From NCBI RefSeq assembly GCF_026686735.1, contig NZ_CP113432.1, positions 1,240,001-1,304,000 on the forward strand: a stretch of 64,000 bases of DNA. The letters are read 5' to 3'. Position 1 is the stretch's first letter; each line of letters starts with the position of its first letter. A program made the position numbers and the translations under genes. Below, in pieces: positions 46,513-56,676 of the stretch. Below the pieces are notes generated by a model. That model made no database searches, was not told the origin of the DNA, and saw only the letters and a program-made list of their open reading frames with translations. This DNA comes from Pseudomonas triclosanedens. Its GTDB lineage: Bacteria; Pseudomonadota; Gammaproteobacteria; Pseudomonadales; Pseudomonadaceae.

Positions 46513-47004
46513 TCAATGGATGAACGACATATACGTCAGAAGTCCGACGAAAACGGAGAAGATAAACGGGAATGACTTGAAAGTTGACGGTAGCAGTCTC
46601 GCTAATTTCGATTCGAAATTAGCAGGCAGCCAATCCGAATCAATCAAAAGTTTGCTGGCGAACATAAGTGCCAGGGTAAACAGGCTGGCCAGTGCGAGAA
46701 CGTAGAGCAGCGCTTGCGGATCGCTGGCCAGCGCCAGCGCCAGCAGCGCCTTGACGTCGGCGGCGCCGAGCTTCCCCAGGGCGTAGCCCGGAAGGCTCAG
46801 GAGTAATGCGAGAACCACGGCGGACGAGGCCTCCAACGGTGTATGGCCGGTCAGCGTATGGCCCTCCAGCAGGAGGAAAACCCCAGCGATCAGCGCTCCG
46901 CCGAGGGTCAGCAGGTTGCTTACGCGCAGACGTGTGAGGTCCTGGTAAGCACATGCCGCGAACCAGCCCAGCAGCAGGAAATTCACCAGCATTGGAATAT
47001 CCAT
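46513..47004 (-). CDS. fppA: Flp prepilin peptidase FppA
   Basis: A 163-residue A24-type aspartic peptidase with several TM helices. Catalytic Asp residues lie in YQDLTRLRVSN and GAADVKAL. It lacks the methyltransferase domain of PilD and processes Flp and the TadE/F-like pseudopilins. It is followed by pprB on the same strand after 152 bases. Confidence 0.9.
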   Translation of the reverse strand: MDIPMLVNFLLLGWFAACAYQDLTRLRVSNLLTLGGALIAGVFLLLEGHTLTGHTPLEASSAVVLALLLSLPGYALGKLGAADVKALLALALASDPQALLYVLALASLFTLALMFASKLLIDSDWLPANFESKLARLLPSTFKSFPFIFSVFVGLLTYMSFIH

Positions 47005-47018
47005 ATCCTTATTGAGGG

Positions 47019-47061
47019 ATTAATACTTTCTGTCGCTTCGCCAGCAGCAACTAGTATTGAT
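47019..47061. promoter_or_regulatory. candidate regulator sites between fppA and tadF
   Basis: ATTAATACT (47019-47027) and AGTATTGAT (47053-47061, an inverted near-copy) frame the divergent fppA/tadF region. Each resembles the GTTAATACC elements near flp and pprB. Confidence 0.4.
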
Positions 47062-47162
47062 CAACAAGTACCGGGCTCGGAAAAGTTACTGCGGAAATCT
47101 TTCGCGGCGCCGATAACCTGAACAGTCATTCAACTATTGACGTTGTCCGAGGAGTACCGCGA

Positions 47163-47630
47163 ATGAAAGGAGTCGGCAGTTGCCGCGGGCAACGCGGAGC
47201 GGTAGCGATCGAGTTCGCCGCAGTATTCGTATTGTTCTTCGCCGTGCTCTACGGGCTGCTCGGCTATTGCGTGCCCTTGTTGATGCTGCAGGCATTCAAC
47301 GATGCGGCGGCGGCAGGGGCGCGCATCGCGGTGTCGGTGAACCCCGGCACGAACGACTACAACGCCGCGTTGCGCAGCGCAGTGGACAGCGCGGTCAACC
47401 AGCGCCTGAGCTGGATGCCGGCCTCCTGGCGCAACGGCTGCTACAACGGCGCGTACCTGAATACGCCGACCACCGAAACCGTCCAGGGACGCAGCTACAC
47501 GCGCATTCAGGTCTGCGTGAACTATCCCTACGCCGCCTCTCCGGTGGTTCCGCTGCTGACGCTGCCGGGAATCGGCACCATACCGCGCCTGCCGAACGTG
47601 CTCACCGGGCAGGCCAGCGTGCTGCTCTGA
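47163..47630 (+). CDS. tadF: TadF/TadE-like pseudopilin
   Basis: A 155-residue protein starting MKGVGSCRGQRG-AVAIEFAAVFVLFFAVLYG: a TadE-type leader (cleavable after Gly) and a hydrophobic stretch carrying Glu-Phe at the +4/+5 region. It matches TadF, a minor pseudopilin processed by FppA. It lies 8 bases ahead of pprA. Confidence 0.87.
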   Translation: MKGVGSCRGQRGAVAIEFAAVFVLFFAVLYGLLGYCVPLLMLQAFNDAAAAGARIAVSVNPGTNDYNAALRSAVDSAVNQRLSWMPASWRNGCYNGAYLNTPTTETVQGRSYTRIQVCVNYPYAASPVVPLLTLPGIGTIPRLPNVLTGQASVLL

Positions 47631-47638
47631 GGTTGCCG

Positions 47639-50416
47639 ATGTTCGATTTCTTCCGCTCGCTGGCCGGGACGCAGGACGAGGAGCCTTCGGTGCCGGCACC
47701 CAGCCGTCCGCTTGCGGCGCGTCGGCGACCGGCTCTGTCCGCCGACGAAGTGAAGGTACCCAGCGCCGCCGAGCATTGGGATATCTGGCTGGAGCTGGAC
47801 AGCCGCGACCGTGTGGTTGCGCGTGGCGGTCGGCAGGTGCATCGCCTGTTGCAGCCTTCAGGCAGCCCCGGCGAGGCGCTGCCGCTGAGCGACTACCTCG
47901 AGCGCCGCCTGCCCGGCAGCATGCCCCTCACCGACCTGCGTGGCGGCGAGCGGGTCGATCTGGTGCTGCGCGGCAACGGAGAACTGCCGCTGGTCTGCCG
48001 CTTCCAGGCGGTGTTGCAGGCGGACGAGCACTGTCTGTTGCTGGGCACCGATATCTCCGACCTGAACTGGCAGTCCGACAGCCAGCAGCACAAGCTGCAA
48101 TGTCTGAATCTCAGCAAGCTGCTGCTGGCACGCCTGCGGCACAGCTCCCAGCGGCGTCTGGGGGATGCAGTGGCGGAGGTGCTGGAGTCCTTCTGTGGCG
48201 CGTTCCATATGTGCTCGATGGCGCTGCTGCTGGAATCTGCCGATGGTGTCCTGCGGGTCTTTGCCTGCCATGTGCAGCCGGGCATCGATAGCCTGCTGCG
48301 CGAAGGCCTGGCGCTGCCTGACGGCGAACTGCGGCGCGCCATCGGTGCCGTGCTGCTGGAGGCCGGCGGAGCGCGCTCGGACCTGTTGCAGACGCTGTGC
48401 TGCGAGCGCCTTTACCTGGTACCCGCGCCGGTTCGCGGCGGGCGCCTGGCGGGACTGCTGGCCGAGCCCTCGACGCCGGGCGGTGCCTGGATAGGGCCGA
48501 CGCCCGGTGACTGGCAGTATCTGGCGGAAATCCTCGCCAACCTGGTGCATGAGCGTTCCGAGCTGCACAACCTGCGCGACAGCAGCCGGCGGCTGACGCT
48601 GCTGCAGGACATGGTTGGCGGAGGCTGGTGGCGGTTGCGTGTGGATGACGGTGTGTTCGAGCTGTCGCCGGCGGTAGCGGCGGGCCTGGGGTTGGCAGCC
48701 GGACAAGGCCAGTTGGCTCTCACCGACTTGTTGCCGATGCTGCACCCGGCGGATGCCGATGAACTCAACCTGCGCCTGCGCAATCTGCAACCCGGTGGCC
48801 GCCTGATGCAGGACCTGCGCCTGCGCGGCGCGGCATCCGCGCAGACTCGTCGCTGGCTGCGTCTGCAAGGACGGATGCAGGCCCGTGCGGGGGATCAGTT
48901 GATGGATGGCGTGCTGCTGGACATCAGCGAGGGCAAGCTGCAGGAGGAGCAGGCCCTGGCGGCCCACGCCCGGCTACGCAACCTGATCGACAGCGCGCCA
49001 GTGGTGATCTACGTGCAGCGAGTAGAGGAGGGGCACCTGATCCCCGAGTTCTACAGCGAGAGCGCGGGCAACCTGCTTGGGCTGGACCTGCAGGGACAGA
49101 GCTGGCAGGCACTGGCCGAGCGGGTGCACCCGGACGATCTGGAGATCTTCCTCGCCCGTGGCCGCGAGTTGCTGCGCGAGGGCCGCGTGCGCACCGAGTA
49201 CCGCCTGCGCGATAGCGCCGGCGGCTGGCACTGGATGTACGACGAAGCCAAGCTGTTGCGCGATATCCAGGGTATTCCGCAGGAGGCGGTCGGGCTCTGG
49301 CTGGATGTCACCGAACAGCATCAGGCGGCGTTGCAGATCGCCGAGAGCGAGGAGCGTTACCGGGTGCTGGTGGAAGACTCGCCGGCACTGATCTGCCGCT
49401 ACGGCCCGGACCTTGCGCTGACGTTCATCAACCGCACCTTCGCCCAGGTGCTGGGCGAGCCGGTGGAGGCGCTGCTCGGCCGACGCCTGGACGAGTGGCT
49501 GTCGGCCCAGGATTGCAGTGCCTTGCGCGCACGCCTGGTGGGGAGCGGGCAAGCGGCCGGCGACGATTCCTGGGAACTGCGCTTCAGCCTTCCGGGCCAG
49601 CGCAACCTGTGGCTGGTGTGGTCGGACCGGCCACTGCTGGACGCCGATGGGCGCCTGCTGGAAGTGCAGGCGGTGGGGCGCGACAACACCGCTGTGCGGC
49701 ACGCCCAGCAGCAACTGGCCCAGGGCGCCAAGATGGCCAGCCTGGGCGAGATGGTCAGTGGCATGGCGCACGAGATGAAGCAGCCGCTGCACGTGATGCG
49801 CATGGCGCTGTACAACGCCCGCCAGCGCTTGGCGGAGCCGGAGTACCTGAAGGAGAAGCTCGAACGCGCCGACGCACAGATCGACAGGTTGTCGCGGGTG
49901 ATCGGCCACATGGGGGTGTTCAGCCGCAAGTCGGAACTGGAGGTCGCGCCCTTCGATCCGTTCGATGCCTGCGAAGGCGCGTTGGCGCTGCTGGGCGATA
50001 GCCTGGCGCAGCAGGGCATCCTGCTCGAATGCCGGCCGCCAGCGCAGCGGGTGGCGGTCAGCGGCTTCGCCGATCAACTGGAGCAGGTGCTGATCAATCT
50101 GCTGGCCAACGCGCGCGATGCGCTGCTTGGCCGTGAAGTCGAGGCGGCTCGCTGGATCGGTGTGTTCCAGGGGCCATGTGTCGATCCGGGGTGGGTGGAA
50201 CTGCACGTGCGGGACAACGCTGGCGGCATCGACAGCGCGCTGATGGAGCGGATCTTCGAGCCGTTCTTCACCACCAAGCCGATTGGCAAGGGCACCGGGC
50301 TGGGCTTGTCGGTGAGCCACGACCTGATCCGCAACATGGGCGGCAGCCTGTCGGTGGACAACTTCAAGGGCGGGGCGCGATTCACGATCCGCCTGCCGCT
50401 CCTGCCGCCGCCCTGA
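47639..50416 (+). CDS. pprA: sensor histidine kinase PprA
   Basis: A 925-residue kinase with an N-terminal variable/GAF-like region, several PAS domains (about 450-680), and a C-terminal kinase core: H-box MASLGEMVSGMAHEMKQPL, N-box NLLANARDAL and G-boxes DNAGGI and GTGLGLSVS. No clear TM helix is visible, so it may be cytoplasmic. It is the cognate kinase of PprB and, with it, controls Flp/Tad production. The ATG at 47639 follows tadF closely; a large upstream frame is rejected. Confidence 0.9.
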   Translation: MFDFFRSLAGTQDEEPSVPAPSRPLAARRRPALSADEVKVPSAAEHWDIWLELDSRDRVVARGGRQVHRLLQPSGSPGEALPLSDYLERRLPGSMPLTDLRGGERVDLVLRGNGELPLVCRFQAVLQADEHCLLLGTDISDLNWQSDSQQHKLQCLNLSKLLLARLRHSSQRRLGDAVAEVLESFCGAFHMCSMALLLESADGVLRVFACHVQPGIDSLLREGLALPDGELRRAIGAVLLEAGGARSDLLQTLCCERLYLVPAPVRGGRLAGLLAEPSTPGGAWIGPTPGDWQYLAEILANLVHERSELHNLRDSSRRLTLLQDMVGGGWWRLRVDDGVFELSPAVAAGLGLAAGQGQLALTDLLPMLHPADADELNLRLRNLQPGGRLMQDLRLRGAASAQTRRWLRLQGRMQARAGDQLMDGVLLDISEGKLQEEQALAAHARLRNLIDSAPVVIYVQRVEEGHLIPEFYSESAGNLLGLDLQGQSWQALAERVHPDDLEIFLARGRELLREGRVRTEYRLRDSAGGWHWMYDEAKLLRDIQGIPQEAVGLWLDVTEQHQAALQIAESEERYRVLVEDSPALICRYGPDLALTFINRTFAQVLGEPVEALLGRRLDEWLSAQDCSALRARLVGSGQAAGDDSWELRFSLPGQRNLWLVWSDRPLLDADGRLLEVQAVGRDNTAVRHAQQQLAQGAKMASLGEMVSGMAHEMKQPLHVMRMALYNARQRLAEPEYLKEKLERADAQIDRLSRVIGHMGVFSRKSELEVAPFDPFDACEGALALLGDSLAQQGILLECRPPAQRVAVSGFADQLEQVLINLLANARDALLGREVEAARWIGVFQGPCVDPGWVELHVRDNAGGIDSALMERIFEPFFTTKPIGKGTGLGLSVSHDLIRNMGGSLSVDNFKGGARFTIRLPLLPPP

Positions 50417-50432
50417 ACTATCGCCGGAAATG

Positions 50433-50460
50433 AAAAACGCCTGCGGATGCAGGCGTTTTT
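50433..50460. terminator. bidirectional terminator between pprA and pit
   Basis: AAAAACGCCTGC-GGAT-GCAGGCGTTTTT hairpin with A/T runs on both sides, serving the converging pprA and phosphate-transporter genes. Confidence 0.93.
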
Positions 50461-50474
50461 CGTGGTGCTTTGGC

Positions 50475-51947
50475 TCAGCCGACGAAGCGCGAGGACAGCC
50501 AGAACAGGCCGGCGGACAGCGCGATCGAGACCGGCAGGGTCAGTACCCAGGCCATCAGGATGTTGCGTACGGTGTTGCCTTGCAGGCCGCTGCGGTTGGC
50601 CACCATCGTTCCGGCGACGCCGGAGGACAGCACGTGCGTGGTGGAGACCGGCAGGCTGTAGATATTGGCCATGCCGATGGCGGCGGTTGCGGTGAGCTGG
50701 GCGGCAATGCCCTGGGCATAGGTCATGCCCTGCTTGCCGATCTTCTCGCCAACGGTCAGTACCACGCGCTTCCAGCCGACCATCGTACCGATACCCAGGG
50801 CCAGGGCGACGGCGATGATCACCCAGAACGGCGCGTATTCGGTGGTGCTGGTCAGGTCCTTGCGCAGCTTCTCGAGGTCAGCCTTCTCGCGGGACGGCAG
50901 GTCGGAGAGCTTGCCCACTTTCTTCGCGGTGTCGTCCAGGCACAGCAGGTAGCGGCGTACCTGTACGCGCTCCTCGTCCTTCAGGTCGTTGTAGCTGGAA
51001 ACGCCGTGCAGGTCGGTCAGCAGGCCCTTGAGGGTCGCTTCGGTCTGCGTCGGTTCGCAACGGTACAGGTCCGGCATCTCGGCATTGCCGGCCTTGCCCA
51101 GGGCCAGCATCTCGCCCAGGGTGTCGGAGTGGCGGTTGTAGAACTGCTGCAGGTGAATGGCGGCGTCGCGAGTACGCTCGATCTGGTAGGTGGTGCTGTT
51201 CAGGTCGAGGACGAACTTGGTCGGCACGATGCCGATCAGCACCAGCATGATCAGGCCGATACCCTTCTGGCCGTCGTTGGAGCCGTGCACGAAGCTTACG
51301 GTCATGGCCGAGATCACCAGCACCAGGCGGTTCCAGAACGGCGGGTGCTTCTTCTCGTCGACGTCGCGGCGGGTTTCCGGCGTCTTGTGCATCTTGGACA
51401 GCGGATACATCCATTTCAGGCCGATCAGCAGCAGTGCGGCCACCAGGAAGCCGGCCAGCGGCGAGAAGATCAGCGACAGGCCGATATCGATGGCCTTGCC
51501 CCAGTTGATCCCGTCGGCCAGCGGCACGTCGGTGATCAGCGCATTGGCCAGGCCTACGCCGAGGATCGAGCCGATCAGGGTGTGGGAGCTGGATGCGGGG
51601 ATGCCGAAGTACCAGGTTCCGAGGTTCCAGGTGATGGCAGCGGCGAGCAGGGAGAACACCATCGCCAGGCCGTGGCCGGTGTTCACGTTGATCAGCAGTT
51701 CCACCGGCAGCAGGTGGACGATGGCATAGGCGACGCCGACGCCACCGAGCAACACGCCAAGGAAGTTGAAGATGCCGGAGAGGATCACCGCGCGATAGGG
51801 CGACATGGCCTTGGTATAGATGACCGTGGCCACCGCGTTGGCGGTGTCGTGGAAGCCATTGATGAACTCGAAGGCGAGTACGAATGCAAGTGCCAGAACC
51901 AGGCTGACACCCACCCAGACATCGAGTCCGCTGAAGAGATCGAACAT
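50475..51947 (-). CDS. pit: Pit-family inorganic phosphate transporter
   Basis: A 490-residue transporter with about ten TM helices. The duplicated PHO4 signatures are visible as GFHDTANAVATVIYTKAM (N-half) and TATAAIGMANIYSLPVSTTHV (C-half). A central cytoplasmic region (about 210-350) separates the halves. Low-affinity phosphate/cation symport at the inner membrane is expected. Start 51947 (MFDLFSGLD) is preferred over an upstream codon. Confidence 0.9.
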   Translation of the reverse strand: MFDLFSGLDVWVGVSLVLALAFVLAFEFINGFHDTANAVATVIYTKAMSPYRAVILSGIFNFLGVLLGGVGVAYAIVHLLPVELLINVNTGHGLAMVFSLLAAAITWNLGTWYFGIPASSSHTLIGSILGVGLANALITDVPLADGINWGKAIDIGLSLIFSPLAGFLVAALLLIGLKWMYPLSKMHKTPETRRDVDEKKHPPFWNRLVLVISAMTVSFVHGSNDGQKGIGLIMLVLIGIVPTKFVLDLNSTTYQIERTRDAAIHLQQFYNRHSDTLGEMLALGKAGNAEMPDLYRCEPTQTEATLKGLLTDLHGVSSYNDLKDEERVQVRRYLLCLDDTAKKVGKLSDLPSREKADLEKLRKDLTSTTEYAPFWVIIAVALALGIGTMVGWKRVVLTVGEKIGKQGMTYAQGIAAQLTATAAIGMANIYSLPVSTTHVLSSGVAGTMVANRSGLQGNTVRNILMAWVLTLPVSIALSAGLFWLSSRFVG

Positions 51948-52238
51948 GAAGTTTCTATGACCGGTCGGAGACGGGGCGGCGATTATGCCAGAAGCGTCGA
52001 GCACCGTATTTAGGCTGAAACGGTTTCTCGAAAATGCGCGACGCCACGTCGCACGGCGCTTTCAGGCCGGGTGGAAAAAACTTGCAATGCTTCCACGCCG
52101 GGTTGTCGGCCCATCGGATGGATTTTTCTAGTCCGGGATACGTGCTCCCCCACAGAGCACTTCCTACTCATCGACGCGGAGTCTTCCACCGGAAAAACTC
52201 TGCTCGGTACGCCTGCCGGTGAGCGCTATTGCCTGGAC

Positions 52239-52460
52239 CTACGGTTTCGGGGAAGCGGCTTCCCGTTCCTTTTTCAGTCGTTGTTCTTCGATCTTTTCCA
52301 GTTCCCGGTCGAAGGCCTGATCGAGCAGGTTGCGGCGCTTGCGCCAGGGCTTCTTTTCGGGGGCCGGCTGAGCGGCGTAGAGAGTGACTTCGCCGCCATA
52401 CACTTCCTTGTAACGTTTCTCCTGGCGCTCCAGTTCCGCGCGCAGTTCGTCTTTGGTCAC
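52239..52460 (-). CDS. small conserved coiled-coil protein
   Basis: A 73-residue, highly charged protein with a Glu/Lys/Arg-rich predicted helix (AELERQEKRYKEVYGGEV...). It has no membrane segment and no known domain. Corresponds to a small conserved gene downstream of pit in Pseudomonas. Function unknown. Confidence 0.7.
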   Translation of the reverse strand: MTKDELRAELERQEKRYKEVYGGEVTLYAAQPAPEKKPWRKRRNLLDQAFDRELEKIEEQRLKKEREAASPKP

Positions 52461-52662
52461 GATGTGTCCTGATGACTGGGAATATTGGCTTGTCGCTGGT
52501 GAACGTCCCGCCTGGACGTTGCCACAGGCAGTGTAGTCGGTGCACAGGACATAGCCGGGACGGACCAGAAACGGCGTGGATTATAACCTTTCGTGCGGGG
52601 TGCCCGGACGAATGCTGCCGACGGACGGTGCCGGGCCAGGAACGGCGGGGCCTGCGCGAACC

Positions 52663-53727
<1,065 letters not shown>

Positions 53728-53956
53728 AGGTTCCTGGCGTACCGGATGTGAAGGCAGCGCCATACTGCGGCATTTTTAATATTTCAAAAAATTATTAATT
53801 AGAATTTATATATAACCATTATTGCTTGTGATGCGGCGGTGAACCACGACAGGTTCGCGCTTTGCTTCACCGCTGGTGCCCGCGAGGCGCGCCGGGTCGC
53901 CAATGCGGGGGCGCGAGCTACGCTCAGAGAGGCAATCCATCCCAGGAGACCTCTCC

Positions 53957-54250
53957 ATGACCATCGTTCGCATTCCGCTGCTTGCACTGGCCCTTCTGTT
54001 TTCGGTGCAGGGTTTCGCCGCCACCGCACAGCAGGACAAGATGAAAACCTGCAACGCCGACGCTACCGCCAAGGCCCTCAAGGGCGACGAGCGCAAGGCG
54101 TTCATGAGCACCTGTCTGAAGGCTGGCAGCGACACCAAGGCGATGACGCCGCAGCAGGAGAAGATGAAGACCTGCAACGCCGCAGCCACCACCAAGGAGC
54201 TCAAGGGCGACGAACGCAAGGCGTTCATGAGCAACTGTCTGAAGAAATGA
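53957..54250 (+). CDS. PsiF repeat protein
   Basis: A 97-residue secreted protein with a signal peptide (cleaved after GFA) and two near-identical PsiF repeats (QQDKMKTCNADATAKALKGD / QQEKMKTCNAAATTKELKGD), each with a pair of cysteines. PsiF in E. coli is phosphate-starvation-inducible; function unknown. CCAGGAGA precedes the ATG at 53957. A terminator follows. Confidence 0.87.
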   Translation: MTIVRIPLLALALLFSVQGFAATAQQDKMKTCNADATAKALKGDERKAFMSTCLKAGSDTKAMTPQQEKMKTCNAAATTKELKGDERKAFMSNCLKK

Positions 54251-54288
54251 GGCTGGAGCGCGGCAGGGCCGCGTGGTTCGACAACAAG

Positions 54289-54315
54289 AGGGCAGCCCGC
54301 GGGCTGCCCTTTTTC
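54289..54315 (+). terminator. terminator after PsiF gene
   Basis: AGGGCAGCCC-GC-GGGCTGCCCT hairpin followed by TTTT. The same stem can serve the converging small genes. Confidence 0.88.
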
Positions 54316-54324
54316 ACGGGTGGG

Positions 54325-54423
54325 TCAGAGGCCGGAGAACACCAGCCAGGCGCTGATCAGGGCGTAGGCGATGAACGCCCCATCGATCTTCAGGCGCGGC
54401 GAAGACCATCGCGACAGGTTCAT
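54325..54423 (-). CDS. 32-residue single-span membrane microprotein
   Basis: The ATG lies in the overlap ATGA with the upstream 44-residue gene. It reads a basic N-terminus MNLSRWSSPRLKIDG then a hydrophobic helix AFIAYALISAWLVFSGL and stops. One membrane span is predicted. Translational coupling and the intact stop suggest a real gene; function unknown. Confidence 0.6.
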   Translation of the reverse strand: MNLSRWSSPRLKIDGAFIAYALISAWLVFSGL

Positions 54424-54554
54424 TTCCTGGTTACCGCGGACCAGAAGCCCTGGGCGTTGCGAAACGGCTGGCGAGCCATCTGCTCGGGGCGGGTGATGCC
54501 ATCGGCCAGCAGGGCGTTGACGAGGGCGGAAAACGACTTTGCGCTGTAGCTCAT
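54420..54554 (-). CDS. 44-residue small protein
   Basis: A good CAGGAGC Shine-Dalgarno lies 7-10 bases before the ATG at 54554. The product, MSYSAKSFSALVNALLADGI..., is soluble and ends SAVTRK, overlapping the start of the following microprotein by 4 bases. No known domain. Probably co-translated with it. Confidence 0.6.
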   Translation of the reverse strand: MSYSAKSFSALVNALLADGITRPEQMARQPFRNAQGFWSAVTRK

Positions 54555-54696
54555 TCTTGGGCTCCTGATGCTTTCTCTCCGTTGGGTTGGAGCTATGAAA
54601 ACACCGGGGCCATCATCGACGGAAATGGATAGTCTTGTTGTTCACCATCGATGAAATTGATGGAGAACGCTGGCGGGCGGGATCGCTGGCGGTGCC

Positions 54697-55596
54697 CTAC
54701 CAGTCGAGTTGCAGGCGGCTCTGGAACTGCCGTGGCTGGCCGCTGAGCGGGTCGATGAAATCCAGTTCCCGGGCCAGGAGCTTCAGCGGCCTGGCGTAGT
54801 CTTCCGGCTCGCGCTGTTCGCGTGGCAGCAGCACGGGATAGAGCGGGTCGCCGCGCAGCGGCGCGCCCAGCGCCGACATGTGCACGCGCAACTGATGGCG
54901 CTTGCCGGTCACCGGGTACAGCGCATAGCGCCACCATTCGCCCCGGCGCTCCAGTACCTCGATGCGCGTTTCGCTGTTGGGCACGCCCTCGGCTTCCCGC
55001 ATGAGAATGAACGGATCGCCATCCACCAGGCGGGACCGGCGCAGATGCGGAAACTCCAGTTGCGGCAGCGCCGGGGCTATGGCCTCGTACATCTTGTCGA
55101 TACGCCGTTCACGGAACAGCGCCTGGTAGGCCGCGCGGCTGTCCGGATTGGCGGAGAACAGCACCAGGCCGGCGGTCAGCCGGTCGATCCGATGCAGCGG
55201 CACCAGTAAAGGATTGTCCAGGCGCTTCGCCAGGCGAGCGAGCAGGGTCTGCTCGACGTACTGGCCGGACGGCGTCACCGGCAGGAAGTGCGGTTTGTCG
55301 GCGACCACCAGATGCTCATCGACGTGCAGCACGCTTTCCTCGAACGGTATCGGTGTTTCCTGCGCCACTTCGCGGAAGTAGTGGATACGCAACCCTTCGC
55401 GGTAGAGATGTTGCGGGCCGATCGGCTGGCCGTCGCTGTCCAGCACCCGGCCGCGTGCCATGCGATCCAGCCAGGTAGCCCGGTCAATGGCCGGGAAGTG
55501 CGCACACAGGCAGTCGAGCACGGTCGCCCAGGGGCCGGCGGGCAGGTGCAGGGTGCTGGCGCGTTGCTGGGCGGCGGAGAAGCTGGATGCAGACAT
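54697..55596 (-). CDS. RluA-family RNA pseudouridine synthase
   Basis: A 299-residue protein with the RluA catalytic motif LHRIDRLTAGLVLFS (catalytic Asp near 148), VTGKRHQLRVHMSALG and GDPLYP. It isomerises uridines in rRNA or tRNA; the specific position cannot be told from sequence alone. An N-terminal extension of about 70 residues precedes the catalytic domain. Confidence 0.88.
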   Translation of the reverse strand: MSASSFSAAQQRASTLHLPAGPWATVLDCLCAHFPAIDRATWLDRMARGRVLDSDGQPIGPQHLYREGLRIHYFREVAQETPIPFEESVLHVDEHLVVADKPHFLPVTPSGQYVEQTLLARLAKRLDNPLLVPLHRIDRLTAGLVLFSANPDSRAAYQALFRERRIDKMYEAIAPALPQLEFPHLRRSRLVDGDPFILMREAEGVPNSETRIEVLERRGEWWRYALYPVTGKRHQLRVHMSALGAPLRGDPLYPVLLPREQREPEDYARPLKLLARELDFIDPLSGQPRQFQSRLQLDW

Positions 55597-55626
55597 GCGG
55601 AAAACCGGTACTCGATAGGCCGCGCA

Positions 55627-56613
55627 TTAGGCCGCAGGTGTGGTCGTGGCGTCAAAGCGCGGCGACCCGTGGGGGGCCGGATTGATCTCCACGGTGATGT
55701 GGGCCAGTTCCTCGTGGACCTGCAGGCGCTCACGCACCAGCGACGGAGTCAGTTCGTGGCTGGCGCTCAGGCTGAGGATGCAGGCGTAGCTGGATTTGCC
55801 GACGCGCCACAGATGCAGGTCAGTGATTCGCGCGGGGCAGGGCAGTCCGTCGATCACTTCGCGGACTTCTGCCGCCAGCGGGGCGCTCATCTCCGCATCG
55901 AGCAGCACACGGCCGCTCTGGCGCAGCAGACCGACCGACCAACTCGCCACCAGCGCGGCGCCGACGATGCCCATCAGCGGGTCGAGCCAGGCGGCTCCCC
56001 AGAACATGCCCCCGACCAGCGCGACGATGGCCGCCACCGAGGTTGCTGCGTCCGCCAGCACGTGCAGGTAGGCGGCGCGCAGGTTGAGGTCGTGGGCGTG
56101 CCCATGCCCGTGGTCGTGGCGATGGTCATGGTGATGGTCGTGTCCGTGGTGATGGTGGTCGCCCTTGAGCAGCCAGGCGCATACCAGGTTCACGGCGAGG
56201 CCCACCACTGCGATGGCGATGGCTTGCTGGTAATGGATCGGCGAAGGGGAGAGCAGGCGCTGCACCGACTCGAACAGCATCAGCGCGGCCACTCCCAGCA
56301 ACAGGATGGCGCTGGTGTAACTGGCCAGCACCTCGATCTTCCAGGTGCCGAAGGCGAAGCGCGGGTTGTCGCGCAGGCGCCGCGCCGCCACGTAGGCGAC
56401 GAAGGACAGGCCAAGCGCCAGTGCGTGAGAGCTCATGTGCCAGCCGTCGGCGAGCAGGGCCATCGAATTGAAGTACCAGCCGCCGCTGATCTCCACCAGC
56501 ATCATCGCAACGGTGAGCAGGGTGGCGCGCAGGGTATTGCGTTCGGCCAGCGGGTTGCCTTCATGAAATACGTGGTCGTGGTGGCCGTCTTGCGGGGAAC
56601 TGCTGGGCTGCAT
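55627..56613 (-). CDS. dmeF: cation diffusion facilitator (DmeF-like Co/Ni/Zn efflux)
   Basis: A 328-residue CDF transporter with six TM helices, metal-site His/Asp motifs (LLADGWHMSSHALAL and HVLADAATSVAAI), and a His-rich cytoplasmic loop (GDHHHHGHDHHHDHRHDHGH, about 175-200). It should export Co/Ni or other divalent metals into the periplasm. It diverges from an RcnR-type repressor with a shared operator. The start at 56613 is chosen; an apparent 615-residue frame running upstream is artefactual. Confidence 0.88.
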   Translation of the reverse strand: MQPSSSPQDGHHDHVFHEGNPLAERNTLRATLLTVAMMLVEISGGWYFNSMALLADGWHMSSHALALGLSFVAYVAARRLRDNPRFAFGTWKIEVLASYTSAILLLGVAALMLFESVQRLLSPSPIHYQQAIAIAVVGLAVNLVCAWLLKGDHHHHGHDHHHDHRHDHGHGHAHDLNLRAAYLHVLADAATSVAAIVALVGGMFWGAAWLDPLMGIVGAALVASWSVGLLRQSGRVLLDAEMSAPLAAEVREVIDGLPCPARITDLHLWRVGKSSYACILSLSASHELTPSLVRERLQVHEELAHITVEINPAPHGSPRFDATTTPAA

Positions 56614-56638
56614 GATTATGGTCCGTGGAATCGTTCCA

Positions 56639-56657
56639 TATACTATACCCCAGTATA
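56639..56657. promoter_or_regulatory. RcnR/DmeR-type operator
   Basis: TATACT-ATACCCC-AGTATA: a 6-bp inverted repeat around a C-tract (G-tract on the other strand), the form expected for RcnR/CsoR-family operators. It sits between the divergent dmeF and rcnR-like starts, 26 and 20 bases from them. Confidence 0.75.
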
Positions 56658-56676
56658 CTTTGAGAGATATGAGCGC

